A DNA stretch of 64,000 nt from UBA822 sp036336795 (GCA_036336795.1 JAYZFL010000022.1:1-64000), one strand, 5' to 3'; shown: positions 16,393 to 26,023, counted from the first letter of the stretch. Numbers and translations are program-made. Notes: a model not told the origin generated them from the letters alone.

Positions 16393-17646
16393 TCAGGTCT
16401 TAAGCGTCTTCTTCTTGGCGGCCGGGAATAGAACGTTGTTAAGAATGAGGCGATATCCGGGCGAGTCGGAATGAAGATCTAAATCAGTCGGTGGATCACC
16501 GATCTGGTGCTCAGGATCCTCCGGATCATGGCCTCCGAAATACGTCCAGGTGCCTTCGCCGAGGTTCCCGTGCACGTACTTAGCGATTTCGCCATCCCTG
16601 GCAAGTACGATCGTGCCGGGCTTGAGGCGATCTACCCGGAACGATGTCGTAAGACCGTAAAAGTCAGAGATCACCGCCTCGTGATTCTGGGTGAGCATGG
16701 CCGGCACCGGATCAAACTTTGCCGAGAAGTTGAAGAGAGAGAACACACCGAGATTCAATCGCCAAGGTGTGTTGACCTGATGGCCGTCAATGTCACTGAA
16801 GGCGTTTACTGACGGACCGATCTGGACAACAGCATCACGAAAAGCCATTGACTGGGTCCAATCCATTTTTCGAGAAGCATCGGGATCTGGAGGTGATCGG
16901 TCCGAGTAAACCGCTGCGATATCGACGTGCTCCGCACCTAGCGCCAGCTCCAGCGTCTCGGTCGCGGAGCACATAGCAAGAAGGAAACCTCCTTCCTCAA
17001 CGTACTGTCTTATACGGCGTGCTACTGCCTTTTTCAGATCCGGGACACTTTCAAAGCCGAGCCTATCCGCAACTTCCTCGTTGCGTGCAACCTCTTCTTG
17101 AAGCCAAGGAGAACCGGCGTAGGTTATGTAGAACTTTGAGTATTGGCCGGTGAAGTCCTCGTGGTGCAGGTGGAGCCATTCATAGTCCTCAAGCCTCACA
17201 CCAAGAACGTCGTCGTCCCAGATCGTCTCGTAGGGAATTTCGGCGTATTCCAGCGCCATTGTGACGGCATCGTCCCACGGTGTGGTGTTAGGTGGTGTAT
17301 AGATCGCCACCTTGGGGGCTTTCTCCAAAACAACCGATTCCATATTTGAATCAGCGATCACGGCTCGCATCTGGGCAAGGTCAGCCGCAGTAACAAGCTC
17401 TATTGTGATACCGCGCAAGGCAGCTTGCCTACGAACTCCCTCCATGTCAGGTAAGAGAAAAGACCCGCCTCGGTAATTGAGGAACCACTCGGCACCCGAA
17501 TACTGCTCGAGAGTCCAGTATGTTAAGCCATAGGCCTTCAGGTGGTTGCGCTGAGTCCGATCCATCGGCACGAGGAGAGATTGCGTTCTTGCGATCCCCG
17601 GCCAACCGACCAAGAGAGTGACTATAAGACAGCAAAGGACTTTCAT
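16393..17646 (-). CDS. Exported class I amidotransferase-like protein, unknown function
   Basis: 417 residues with a signal peptide (about 1-22, ending IARTQS). It opens LLVPMDRTQRNHLKAYGLTYW, has YRGGSFLLPD near 60, and a nucleophile-elbow-like segment GGFLLAMCSATETLELAL near 220. A C-terminal part has TWTYFGGHDPEDPEHQIGDPP. Similar proteins in environmental bacteria have been labelled asparagine synthetase B, but no synthetase domain is visible, and the fold looks closer to glutamine-amidotransferase-like or ThuA-like proteins. It overlaps the TPR gene by 4 nt and precedes the JAB-DinG gene by 11 nt. A periplasmic location is inferred. Confidence 0.78.
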   Translation of the reverse strand: MKVLCCLIVTLLVGWPGIARTQSLLVPMDRTQRNHLKAYGLTYWTLEQYSGAEWFLNYRGGSFLLPDMEGVRRQAALRGITIELVTAADLAQMRAVIADSNMESVVLEKAPKVAIYTPPNTTPWDDAVTMALEYAEIPYETIWDDDVLGVRLEDYEWLHLHHEDFTGQYSKFYITYAGSPWLQEEVARNEEVADRLGFESVPDLKKAVARRIRQYVEEGGFLLAMCSATETLELALGAEHVDIAAVYSDRSPPDPDASRKMDWTQSMAFRDAVVQIGPSVNAFSDIDGHQVNTPWRLNLGVFSLFNFSAKFDPVPAMLTQNHEAVISDFYGLTTSFRVDRLKPGTIVLARDGEIAKYVHGNLGEGTWTYFGGHDPEDPEHQIGDPPTDLDLHSDSPGYRLILNNVLFPAAKKKTLKT

Positions 17647-19409
17647 GGCCTCGGTCCCCCACGCAGAGTCCGCAGTTCTCGTCGTGCAGTTGGTACAATC
17701 GCAGCATCAGGCTCCTCCAAGATCAAAGCCTCGAGGAGTTCGATGGCTTCCTGAACACCTTCGGGACTAGCACCTCGGAATCGAGCGAGTCTCAACGTTG
17801 CTTCCGGCACCTCGGGAGCTCGCGGAAAATCGCGAATCAACTGTGTACGGACCCGGGCGGCCTGCTCAGGTAGTCCTCCCTCTTCGGCAATGTGGGCGGC
17901 AAGCGCGAGGACCGCGGATTGATGCTCTTCCGGAATCTCATTCACGACTTGCTCCAGTTCCACCAACGCGAGACCTGAGCTTCCTCGGTGAGCCAGAACC
18001 GAGCTACTGACAACCGGCAAAGCATCCCCTTGCAAACGATCCAGAAGATCCAGCAACGCGATAATTTCGGTGGCATCTTGCGGCACCAGTCCGGAGACCG
18101 ACTCACGCAGTGTCGCCTTTCCTTTCTCGATATCCCCGGAACCGAGATACAGATACCCTCTCTCAAGGGAGCTCTTGGGCCCCTCTACACCTGCCAACAG
18201 GGATTGAGCTCCCACATCGTCACCCATGCTTTCAAGCTGAACAGCCAACGTCACGGCTAATTCATCCAACTCCGGGGCCTGGGGAAATTCCTTCCGAAAC
18301 TCCTCCAATAAGATCCAGGCATAAGTAGATCCACGCATCATCTCCAACCGAAGGTTTTCGGCAAGAGCCCGCCGTCGATCTGGACTGCGTTCAGGAAGAG
18401 ACTCAGCGATCGACCGGCGGGCGGCCAACGATCTGATCGTATCTCCCACCACCAGGGCAGTCACGGAAATACGGTGGTCCAGCGCTCTCGTCTCAGCCTG
18501 GTCTGCTGCCTGTTCACGCAGTTCCTCGTAGGCCCAAAGAGCCAACTCGGCACCGTCCTCATCTTCGGCCTGTTTCGCCAAAGCAGTCAAGAATCCTCGC
18601 CGAACCTGCCCACTCAAGTCGTCGAGTACGGCTCTCCCCAACCGAAGCGCGTCTTCGACTAGTCCAGCTTCCGTCGCTATCCTCGTGCCGGCGCGAAGCC
18701 GTGCCGCAGTCGTCGGCTGCCGGCCCAACTCATCCAGCATAGGTTTGACAAGCCCCTTGTCATCGTCTTCAAGTTCTCCCACCCGCCGCAGGACAGCAGA
18801 CGCCTGGGCTCCGTCCTTCCCAATAACCTCAGTCCATTCGAGAACCGCTTCTTCGATCAGCCCCATATCCCTGAACAAGTCACCCATCTCCAAAGCGAAT
18901 AAGGAGGGTTCTCCCATCTCTCTTCTCCCCCTTTTCAGTGCATCAAGGGCCCGCTCCGGACCAACGAGGTTCAACAGAGCCCGACTAACTTCCCTGTATG
19001 CCTCGGGCGTGGAACCGGACAGATTGAGCCAAGCATCGGCGGCGACCTCAAGCTCATCTCGGGCACCAAGCTCCGAATAGATCCGAAGTGCCAGAATTCT
19101 CGGGGCTGCGGCTTCAGGATCAATCTCTTCGTAGCGCTCGACTACCGGTAATATATCCCGGATTCGGCTCTGGGCCCGGAGCACACGCTCCAATGCGAAA
19201 AGCCCACCGGTCGAAGTAGGTCGCGCCTCCATCAATTCCATCAAGATGCTCTCGGCGCCGAGAAGATCCCCCTGGGACTCCTGCCTGGCAGCATTTCGGA
19301 GAAATCGACCCTCCAGGGGGGAATCGTCAACTTGCGCTAGTAGCGTCCCCACGTGGAAAGTCAGACCGGTTACACACGCCAAGACCCACACCCTCGACTG
19401 GATGCTCAA
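17643..19409 (-). CDS. Exported tetratricopeptide-type repeat protein
   Basis: 588 residues with a cleavable signal (VWVLACVTGLTFHVGTLLAQ). The rest is almost wholly helical with repeats of TPR character, for example NAARQESQGDLLGAESILMEL near 40, SRALLNLVGPERALDALKRG near 140, and RGYLYLGSGDIEKGKATL near 430. Such proteins usually scaffold complexes. It is joined by 4-nt overlaps to the DUF4175-like gene upstream and the amidotransferase-like gene downstream, so all three are likely made together and may act together in the periplasm. Confidence 0.82.
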   Translation of the reverse strand: MSIQSRVWVLACVTGLTFHVGTLLAQVDDSPLEGRFLRNAARQESQGDLLGAESILMELMEARPTSTGGLFALERVLRAQSRIRDILPVVERYEEIDPEAAAPRILALRIYSELGARDELEVAADAWLNLSGSTPEAYREVSRALLNLVGPERALDALKRGRREMGEPSLFALEMGDLFRDMGLIEEAVLEWTEVIGKDGAQASAVLRRVGELEDDDKGLVKPMLDELGRQPTTAARLRAGTRIATEAGLVEDALRLGRAVLDDLSGQVRRGFLTALAKQAEDEDGAELALWAYEELREQAADQAETRALDHRISVTALVVGDTIRSLAARRSIAESLPERSPDRRRALAENLRLEMMRGSTYAWILLEEFRKEFPQAPELDELAVTLAVQLESMGDDVGAQSLLAGVEGPKSSLERGYLYLGSGDIEKGKATLRESVSGLVPQDATEIIALLDLLDRLQGDALPVVSSSVLAHRGSSGLALVELEQVVNEIPEEHQSAVLALAAHIAEEGGLPEQAARVRTQLIRDFPRAPEVPEATLRLARFRGASPEGVQEAIELLEALILEEPDAAIVPTARRELRTLRGGPRP

Positions 19410-22400
19410 GGCGTCCCTCCACTCCTGGAGGTCGTCCGAGGGGCTCGATTCAACCGTTCAAAATAATCCAGCACCATCTGCCTCTGGGCTGGAGAAAGTC
19501 GGCGCAGAGTCTCTACAGGCGGAAGCTGAAAGCGCAGGGTGCCCAGATCTTGCTCCGAAAGGCCATCAACCTGCCTTCGTTCGAAGACACCCGGCGCCGA
19601 AGATTCCCGCTCCTCAGAAAACTCATCTTTTTCAAGACTCCGGCCAGCATCCAGTAAGCGGCGGAAAAGCCGTTCCTGCCTTTGAAGCGTCTCAACGTCC
19701 AGCCGGTTTCCAGCCAGCCGCTCCGCAAGCTCGAGCGCCTCAAGGGCCATCGCCTCAAGATCACCAAGTGGCTCAACTTCGGAAGTCGGTTCTTCAGAAA
19801 TACCCTCGAGACCTTCCGCAATCTGCTCCTGCCTCTCAGCAATCTGTTGAAGCTGACTGGCCATCGCCTGTTCTCCAAGCTTCATCGGCGTAAGCTGACC
19901 TGTCTGGTTGTTCACAGAGCCTTGCTGTTGAGCCAACTGCTCTAACTGTTCCATCATTTCCTGACCCGACTGACCTTGACCACCCTGCCCCATCTGCTCT
20001 GCCGCTGCCATGGCCATTAAGGCCAATTCGTTCAACGCCCCGACCGCATCCTCGGCAGAGCTTAGGGGCGACGGAGTTCGCCCTCTTTGATCCCCGAGAG
20101 CTTGAAGAGTCTGCTGCATCGCCTGCATCGCCCGACCCATCTGGCTCGTAATCGCCCGACTAGCGTCGTCCACCGCGTTCATTTCTCCCGCTAGGTTATT
20201 TGCCATATTGCGTACACCTTCGAGTAACGCCGCTTCGTCCCCACGCAGATCCATTTGAGCCTGAAGGCCGGTCCCGCGCATCTCATTCCGAACCTCAGAT
20301 TGGGCTCGCGCCATGGATAGCGCATCGGTCGCAGTCTTTCGTAAAGCCTCTTGGGATGCCTGCATGAGTTGCTGCGCCATCTCCTGTTGGCCCTGCTGGA
20401 GTTCTTGAGCCATTTGTTGCATGGCCTCAGCAGCTTCCTGCGCGGACTTGGAAGCATTTTCTGAGTCTCCGCGGCGTGACTGGCGAGCAGCCTCCAACAT
20501 CTCCTGTTGTGCCTGCTCACCTCGGCTCTGAGCTTGCTCAACCACATCTTGAGCCATCTCCTCACCCGCCTCGGCCAAACGCTTCTGCAGTTCATCAAGG
20601 GCTTGGCCTAACTCCTCTGCCCGATCGCTCAAGCTTTCCTGTTGGTCGGCCCGCAACTCCGGATTGTCCCCTTCCTTCATCGCATCAGCCAACGCCTCTT
20701 CCTGTTGAGCTAACTCCTCAGCTTCCGCAGCGGTCGCTCGGAAGTCCTGCTCCATCGCCGCTTGGCGGAACCGATCCAAAGCCTCTTCAAGCCGGTCTCG
20801 AAGCGCTTGCTGGTCACCTACTAATTCTTCGAGAATCTGGTCAGCTTCTTCTCGATCCATATTTTCCATGCGCTGTGAAAGTTCTTGGAGACGCTCTTGG
20901 AGACTCTCGGGTGCCAATTCGTCCAAAAGCCTCTGTAGCTCACTCAGCTCCCTCTGGAGATTCGGATCCTTCAACCCACCCTCTTGCAAGTCTCGATTGA
21001 GCTCCGCAAGCTCGATCTCAAGTGAGTCTACAGCATTGAGCAGAGCCTGCTGATCCTCAAGAGCACTACGAACATCCTCCTGCTCCCCGAACTCCATACG
21101 GTCTTGTTCCTCGTCATCTCCTAAGGTCCTAGCTTTGGATTGTTGGGCATCAAGTTGGCGCTCTAGCTCCTGGGCTTGTTCGGCTTCTTGCTCGGCCCGC
21201 TCCGCCAACTCCTCCACATTTCTTGCGGCATCGTCCAAGCGTTCCTGGGCCTCTCTCCTAAGGTCTGCGGCCGTCGGAGGCCACAACACATATTCGCGTG
21301 TTTCACTGACGTTCGGAACTGGAGAATTGTCGATTGCTCGAACGAAGTACCGGACCGTATCACCTGGAAGCAACTCCCAACGGGTGAGGTCCATGACTGG
21401 ACGAATCAAGGCTCCCCGAGTACCTCCAACAGCCATCGGCTGTTCGACCGGTTGCATCCGGTCTCCAAAGGCAGTCACGCGATACACAACCAGCTCCAAG
21501 TGGTCGAGTCCGTAGTCATCCTGTCCCTCAACTAGGAGAGGTTGCCTAAGCGACACAGGCAACAAGGTATCCTTACCCGGAAGCAATATCTCCACATCGG
21601 GGGAAGAGTCCGGAACCAATGTGAGACTCAAAGGTGCTGGTGCGACTTCGGCCGGACCACCTTCAACATCAACAAATCTCCAGGCGTATAAGCCGCTCTC
21701 TCGGGGGATCCATTTCCCTTCGAAAGATCTCCCGTCAAGGGCCAGTGTCGTAGATATCTGACCGTCTTCATCGTCCAATCCCGCAAAACCGAGAGGACGA
21801 CTCGCCCGACCATGAATAGTGAATTGGCTCCCCGCAGGAATGGTCAAAGGTGGTATAACTGACCTGTGTTCCTCAGGGAATCGTCCCGTGTGCGGTGGAA
21901 AAGTCAACTCCACAGTCACGTCCCCGACCAACAGAGGATCCACCGGCTGAAGTCGGTAGAGAGGCGAACGAGCTCCATCCGGTACGGACACCCAGTAATC
22001 AGTTCTGGCAGACACACCTCGAAGCACAAAGGATCCACGATCCTCGACTAGCACGAGCGTTTCTTCCGCTGAGATATCACCAACGGCCTGCCAGTGCAGC
22101 GTGGAGGTGGTGCGCCCCGGTGCTGAAACCTCCAGCACTACATCTGTGCCCCGGAGAACTTCTACGGATCCCGGGCTGACTTCCACTGGAGGGAGTGTCG
22201 GTCCAGTAAGCAATCCAAGCGGATTCGCCAGTCCCGACCAAGCGGCGAAAGAGCGACCGGGTGCGGCAACAGTCAATACCGCCAGAAGAGCGACCAGAGC
22301 TGAAAAGCTGACGAATCCCCTTCGGATCCAATGGCCAGCCTGAACTGCCATGCGCCCGGCGAGCTCACTTTCTCGTCCCCTGAGGTCTCCCAGCACCCCT

Positions 22401-22783
22401 TCGGCCGCACGACTCGCCAGGCTCGCAGAGACCCCGCGCGGCAATGCCCTGGCCAATTCAAGTGATCCTCTGAGGAGCCCGCGTGCCAACTCGGCCTTCT
22501 CTTCCATGCTATGAGCTAGATTGGGCTCGGAGAGCCACGACGTTCTAACCCGCCGGTGCGTTACCCACGCCAGCCAAAACATACCGATGAAAATCGAGTC
22601 GATGACCAAGGGTATCGGAGTTCCCTGCCTCCATCCTTCCGGAGCCACTATGACCCAAGCCAGCACGAGTGCTGCGGTTACCGCAGCACCGAAGCAGAGA
22701 GCCAGCGCCAACCGGGCCTTCCCTAGGAGGTGGGCTCGCACTCCCTCCACGATCCGGACGACGCGTACGGATGCCTCTCTCAT
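19406..22783 (-). CDS. DUF4175-like large membrane protein with long Gln/Glu coiled coil
   Basis: 1125 residues. Two transmembrane helices near 22-45 and 55-75, and a third near 155-177, precede a beta-rich region of Ig-like segments (about 190-500: SPGSVEVLRGTDVVLEVSA, LVGDVTVELTFPPHTG). From about 520 to 1000 it is a highly charged, Gln- and Met-rich coiled coil (ELAERAEQEAEQAQELERQ, ESLQERLQELSQRMENMD). The end is QRMVLDYFERLNRAP. The plan fits DUF4175-type proteins, whose function is unknown. It overlaps the DUF4159-like and TPR genes by 4 nt each. It probably lies in the inner membrane with a large periplasmic part. Confidence 0.85.
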   Translation of the reverse strand: MREASVRVVRIVEGVRAHLLGKARLALALCFGAAVTAALVLAWVIVAPEGWRQGTPIPLVIDSIFIGMFWLAWVTHRRVRTSWLSEPNLAHSMEEKAELARGLLRGSLELARALPRGVSASLASRAAEGVLGDLRGRESELAGRMAVQAGHWIRRGFVSFSALVALLAVLTVAAPGRSFAAWSGLANPLGLLTGPTLPPVEVSPGSVEVLRGTDVVLEVSAPGRTTSTLHWQAVGDISAEETLVLVEDRGSFVLRGVSARTDYWVSVPDGARSPLYRLQPVDPLLVGDVTVELTFPPHTGRFPEEHRSVIPPLTIPAGSQFTIHGRASRPLGFAGLDDEDGQISTTLALDGRSFEGKWIPRESGLYAWRFVDVEGGPAEVAPAPLSLTLVPDSSPDVEILLPGKDTLLPVSLRQPLLVEGQDDYGLDHLELVVYRVTAFGDRMQPVEQPMAVGGTRGALIRPVMDLTRWELLPGDTVRYFVRAIDNSPVPNVSETREYVLWPPTAADLRREAQERLDDAARNVEELAERAEQEAEQAQELERQLDAQQSKARTLGDDEEQDRMEFGEQEDVRSALEDQQALLNAVDSLEIELAELNRDLQEGGLKDPNLQRELSELQRLLDELAPESLQERLQELSQRMENMDREEADQILEELVGDQQALRDRLEEALDRFRQAAMEQDFRATAAEAEELAQQEEALADAMKEGDNPELRADQQESLSDRAEELGQALDELQKRLAEAGEEMAQDVVEQAQSRGEQAQQEMLEAARQSRRGDSENASKSAQEAAEAMQQMAQELQQGQQEMAQQLMQASQEALRKTATDALSMARAQSEVRNEMRGTGLQAQMDLRGDEAALLEGVRNMANNLAGEMNAVDDASRAITSQMGRAMQAMQQTLQALGDQRGRTPSPLSSAEDAVGALNELALMAMAAAEQMGQGGQGQSGQEMMEQLEQLAQQQGSVNNQTGQLTPMKLGEQAMASQLQQIAERQEQIAEGLEGISEEPTSEVEPLGDLEAMALEALELAERLAGNRLDVETLQRQERLFRRLLDAGRSLEKDEFSEERESSAPGVFERRQVDGLSEQDLGTLRFQLPPVETLRRLSPAQRQMVLDYFERLNRAPRTTSRSGGTP

Positions 22784-23511
22784 GGTACCAATTGGCTAAG
22801 CACGTACAAGTAGAGGTTAATCCCCATTCGAAGCGAGGCCTCGCGAAGCTCGGGTTCGTCACCATGAACGTCAGCGTTTTCCCAACCATCTCCTAAGTCC
22901 GATTCATAGCTGTAAAAAACCATCAATCGACCACCGTGAAAAATGCCGAAAGCTTGGGGTGCCTCTCCATCGTGCTCGTGAATCTTAGGGAGGCCGTCCG
23001 GAAACTCGTAAAGTGTGGAGAAGACAGCGTGATCCGGAGGAAGCTCTACAAATTCGTAGTCGGGAAAGATCTCTCGAAGCTCCTTCCGAAAGGACTCGTC
23101 CATCCCATAATTGTCATCGGCGTGGAGAAAGCCCCCAGCGATCAGATGCTCACGTAAAGCCAATCGCTCCTCGGGCGAAAACCGCACGTTTCCGTGGCCC
23201 GTCATGTAGAGGTAAGGGTGGTCCTTGAGAGACGGATCAAGAGGGCGGACCGTCTGAGGCTGGCTAGATACGCTGAGGCCGGTTCGCATGCGAATAGCCA
23301 ACAGCAGATTGGGCAACGAGGACGGATTGGCATACCAGTCGCCCCCACCCTCATATTGCAGCCTCGTGATGGTCAGGAGTGAATCGGACGCGAGACGCCA
23401 TACTATTCCTTTATTGGCTACAGCTTTTTCCGTCGATCCGGTCGCAGAAACTGCAGCGACGGTCGCTAGGGACGTCAACAGAAGAGTGAGCGTGACCACG
23501 ACACCCTTCAT
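22780..23511 (-). CDS. DUF4159-like exported protein
   Basis: 243 residues from the ATG at 23511, which starts a signal peptide (MKGVVVTLTLLLTSLATVAAV). The mature part has RLQYEGGGDWYANPSSLPNLL, then DHPYLYMTGHGNVRFSPEE and GGFLHADDNYGMDESFRKE, and ends with FSTLYEFPDGLPKIHEH and YSYESDLGDGWE. These are features of DUF4159, a ThuA/amidotransferase-like fold often encoded with DUF4175-type proteins. Catalysis is unproven. It is translationally coupled to the DUF4175-like gene (4-nt overlap). Upstream codons to 23598 are excluded because they precede the signal peptide. Confidence 0.85.
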   Translation of the reverse strand: MKGVVVTLTLLLTSLATVAAVSATGSTEKAVANKGIVWRLASDSLLTITRLQYEGGGDWYANPSSLPNLLLAIRMRTGLSVSSQPQTVRPLDPSLKDHPYLYMTGHGNVRFSPEERLALREHLIAGGFLHADDNYGMDESFRKELREIFPDYEFVELPPDHAVFSTLYEFPDGLPKIHEHDGEAPQAFGIFHGGRLMVFYSYESDLGDGWENADVHGDEPELREASLRMGINLYLYVLSQLVP

Positions 23512-23542
23512 TCTTCTTGCGTTCCTTCGGTGGTCACCTCGC

Positions 23543-24397
23543 TCAACTTGACCCCTCGTCTCCCTTCTCCAAAGAGTGGACGATCTCATAAGCTGCATTT
23601 TTCCCTATTCCGAGGCGGGACGACACCTCTCGAGCAGTACGGCTCGCAGAGAGACCATCCTCAAGGAACGATCTCGCCAATACTCTGGCCGTGACTTCAT
23701 CCACGGCCTTCCGAGCTTCTTCCATTTCACCCGGAGACACGACGATGGTTACCTCTCCGCGCGCCAACCGCTTTGCGTAGTAGCTCGCAGCTTCCGCCAT
23801 TGTTCCCCGGAAGAATTCTTCATGAATCTTTGTCATTTCCCGGGCTACGACAACCTGTCTCTGAGCCTCGACCAATAGTTTGAGATCGCTCAAGAGTAAG
23901 GCCAGGCGTGCCGGTGATTCGAACAGGACAGACGTCTCCTCAGCTACAGCAATCTTTTCGAGCAACTCTTGGCGCAGTCCCTTCTTTCTGGGGGCGAAGC
24001 CATAAAAAGTAAAAGGGACCGTCCGGAAACCGGCCGCCATCAGACTAGTTAAGATCGCCGATGGCCCTGGCACCGGGACGACAGAATAGCCCGCCTCCAC
24101 AACCGCCTGTATTAGGCGCTCTCCGGGATCGGACAAAAGTGGAGTTCCGGCATCTGAAACCAAAGCGAGTCTTTGCCCAGCATCCAGCCGTTTTAAGACT
24201 TTGGGGATGTGCGAGGCCTCGTTGTGCTTGTGGAGGGATGTGAGAGGTGTATCGATACCAAAGTGATTCAGGAGAATTCCTGTCCGACGCCTATCCTCAG
24301 CCAAGACCCCGTCCACCAATCCGAGAACTTCAATCGCACGGGACGAGGTGTCGGAAAGATTACCAATAGGGGTGGCCACAACGTAGAGGTTTGCCAT
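23543..24397 (-). CDS. rsmI: 16S rRNA (cytidine1402-2'-O)-methyltransferase
   Basis: A SAM-dependent tetrapyrrole-methylase-fold enzyme that methylates C1402 in the decoding centre. The 284-residue protein starts MANLYVVATPIGNLSD and has LAEDRRRTGILLNHFGI, LVSDAGTPLLSDPG (SAM loop) near 82, and VPVPGPSAILTSLMAAG. The C-terminal helical region (SASRTAREVSSRLGIGKNAAYEI) is typical. The ATG at 24397 is taken as start. It has a candidate -10 only 6 nt upstream, so the mRNA may be leaderless. It is the first gene of the run leading into the DUF4159/DUF4175 cassette. Confidence 0.95.
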   Translation of the reverse strand: MANLYVVATPIGNLSDTSSRAIEVLGLVDGVLAEDRRRTGILLNHFGIDTPLTSLHKHNEASHIPKVLKRLDAGQRLALVSDAGTPLLSDPGERLIQAVVEAGYSVVPVPGPSAILTSLMAAGFRTVPFTFYGFAPRKKGLRQELLEKIAVAEETSVLFESPARLALLLSDLKLLVEAQRQVVVAREMTKIHEEFFRGTMAEAASYYAKRLARGEVTIVVSPGEMEEARKAVDEVTARVLARSFLEDGLSASRTAREVSSRLGIGKNAAYEIVHSLEKGDEGSS

Positions 24398-24403
24398 GCG
24401 CGC

Positions 24404-24431
24404 AGTATAGCCAACTTGACCGACCTTCACA
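24404..24431 (-). promoter_or_regulatory. Candidate leaderless promoter of rsmI
   Basis: TATACT (24404-24409) lies exactly 6 nt before the rsmI ATG, with TGTGAA at 24426-24431 after a 16-nt spacer. Transcription would then begin at or next to the A of the ATG, and there is no Shine-Dalgarno sequence to contradict this. Confidence 0.45.
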
Positions 24432-24567
24432 GTGGACTGGATTCATAGAAGAGAAGACCCTCCCGATTCTTAGTTAGAGGACGAATCGACAGGAGCAGCC
24501 GAACCCATTTCATCCTCACGGTATTTCGACAGCTACCTCAGCCTTCATGAGGCCTCGGAAGGTTTCA

Positions 24568-25968
24568 CTACGCGGGTGGCATTCCCAGACGATCATGGGC
24601 CGTCCCTAGTACCTGCTCCGCTGCTAGCGCCACGCCCAGAAGTGTCTCGTCTTGTCCACCTGGAGCTAAAATCTGAAGACCCACGGGCATCCCGAGTTGG
24701 TCAAGACCCACTGGAATCGTAGCTGCGCACAGCCCAAGCAGGTTAACGGGGCACGTGGCACGAAGAGCGGCCAAGGTCGTCTCAATGTACCGATCGATGT
24801 CGCCGAGATCCGAAACGATGGGGGGAGTGATCATGACCGTGGGCAAAACGAGCACATCGACTTCCTTAAACAGTGTATCCACCTGGGCGAGCAAGATCCG
24901 CCGCGCTTCCATCGACTTAAGGTACCCCTCTGATTCCAAAGAAGGTGACCCGGCGAGTCGTTGGCCGACAGTGGGGTGTAAGATCTCGAGCCAGCCAGGC
25001 AAATCACGGTCGAGGAAAGACAAACACTCCGCTCCAGTGATACCTCCGGTCATGTAGAGTTGCCTGGCTTTGTCAAGAAGGATCCCGTCGACTTCGGACC
25101 AATCCCAATTCGCCGACGTGAGGTCAGCCAGAGCCAACTCTAGCACATCCGCGACATCCGTCTGGCACTCATCCCAAATTCCGCACCTGGGTATGCCGAT
25201 TCGGAAGGACGCGGAATTAGGCCGAGAAAGGTACTGGAAAAGCGCTGTCGGATCTCCCCACGCCGGATCGATGGCACCAAAGAAAAAAATGCTGTCCTCG
25301 ACCGAGCGTGTGAGTCCCCCGACAGTATCGAATGTCTTGCTCAAAGGCACGACACCAGACACAGACCAGCGGTTAAAAGTGATCTTGTGACCCACGGTTC
25401 CGGTCATCGAAGCCGGAATACGAATCGAGCCACCGGTATCCGACCCGAGAGCGACAAGCGCCGATCCAGTCCAAAGGCTCACGCCGGCACCAGAAGACGA
25501 ACCTCCAGGGATGCGATGGGCGTTGTTATCCCACGGATTTCGCGGGGTACCCCAATGTGGATTAATGCCGACGGATCCGTACGCGAGCTCAACCATGTGT
25601 GTCTTCCCCGTGAAGACGGCCCCTTGAGCACGCAGTCGGCTCACCAACCAAGCGTCCTTCTCCCAATCTGTGGGAAGCTGGCGAGCCGTTCCAGCAAAGG
25701 TAGGCAGCCCATTGACCCCGAACAGATCCTTCACCGAAACAGGAATTCCGCAAAAAGGTGGAGGGGCAGAGTCGGTCATGAGACACTTGTCCGCACGTCG
25801 TGCCCCCTCCCGAGCACCCTCGGCATCCCAATGCTTATAAGCGTGATAATGCGATCCACTCAAAGAGTGGCGGCCGGCAGCTTCATCAACTAGCTCCGCA
25901 GCCGAAATCTCTCCCTTCCGGAGTGCTTCAGCGATCCCCAGGAGTGATCGATCGAGAATGTGAGTCAT
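24568..25968 (-). CDS. Amidase (amidase signature family)
   Basis: 466 residues with the Ser-cisSer-Lys triad: K80 in GIPVSVKDLFG, the GGSSSG loop at 155-160, and S181 in GSDTGGSIRIPAS. KTHMVELAYGSVGINPHWGTPRNPWD and VGHKITFNRWSVSG are typical. The family includes GatA, urea-related and general amidases. The sequence lacks the tight GatA match and no intact gatB or gatC is nearby, so a free-standing amide hydrolase is favoured; the substrate is unknown. There is no signal peptide. A TATCAT hexamer 6 nt upstream of the ATG suggests a leaderless transcript. It is separated from trxA by a terminator. Confidence 0.9.
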   Translation of the reverse strand: MTHILDRSLLGIAEALRKGEISAAELVDEAAGRHSLSGSHYHAYKHWDAEGAREGARRADKCLMTDSAPPPFCGIPVSVKDLFGVNGLPTFAGTARQLPTDWEKDAWLVSRLRAQGAVFTGKTHMVELAYGSVGINPHWGTPRNPWDNNAHRIPGGSSSGAGVSLWTGSALVALGSDTGGSIRIPASMTGTVGHKITFNRWSVSGVVPLSKTFDTVGGLTRSVEDSIFFFGAIDPAWGDPTALFQYLSRPNSASFRIGIPRCGIWDECQTDVADVLELALADLTSANWDWSEVDGILLDKARQLYMTGGITGAECLSFLDRDLPGWLEILHPTVGQRLAGSPSLESEGYLKSMEARRILLAQVDTLFKEVDVLVLPTVMITPPIVSDLGDIDRYIETTLAALRATCPVNLLGLCAATIPVGLDQLGMPVGLQILAPGGQDETLLGVALAAEQVLGTAHDRLGMPPA

Positions 25969-25974
25969 GTCAGG

Positions 25975-25980
25975 ATGATA
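25975..25980 (-). promoter_or_regulatory. Candidate -10 (TATCAT) of the amidase gene
   Basis: TATCAT is followed by CCTGAC and the amidase ATG, giving the same 6-nt distance as at rsmI. There is no convincing -35 at 16-18 nt and no ribosome-binding site. Confidence 0.35.
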
Positions 25981-26023
25981 GACAGGGACGGATCAGCAAG
26001 CGAGTCAGGTATCATCATCCCGC

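Noticed and set aside
16393..17646. Label asparagine synthetase B
   Set aside because: No N-terminal Cys glutaminase and no synthetase PP-loop (SGGxDS) are present. The protein has a signal peptide.
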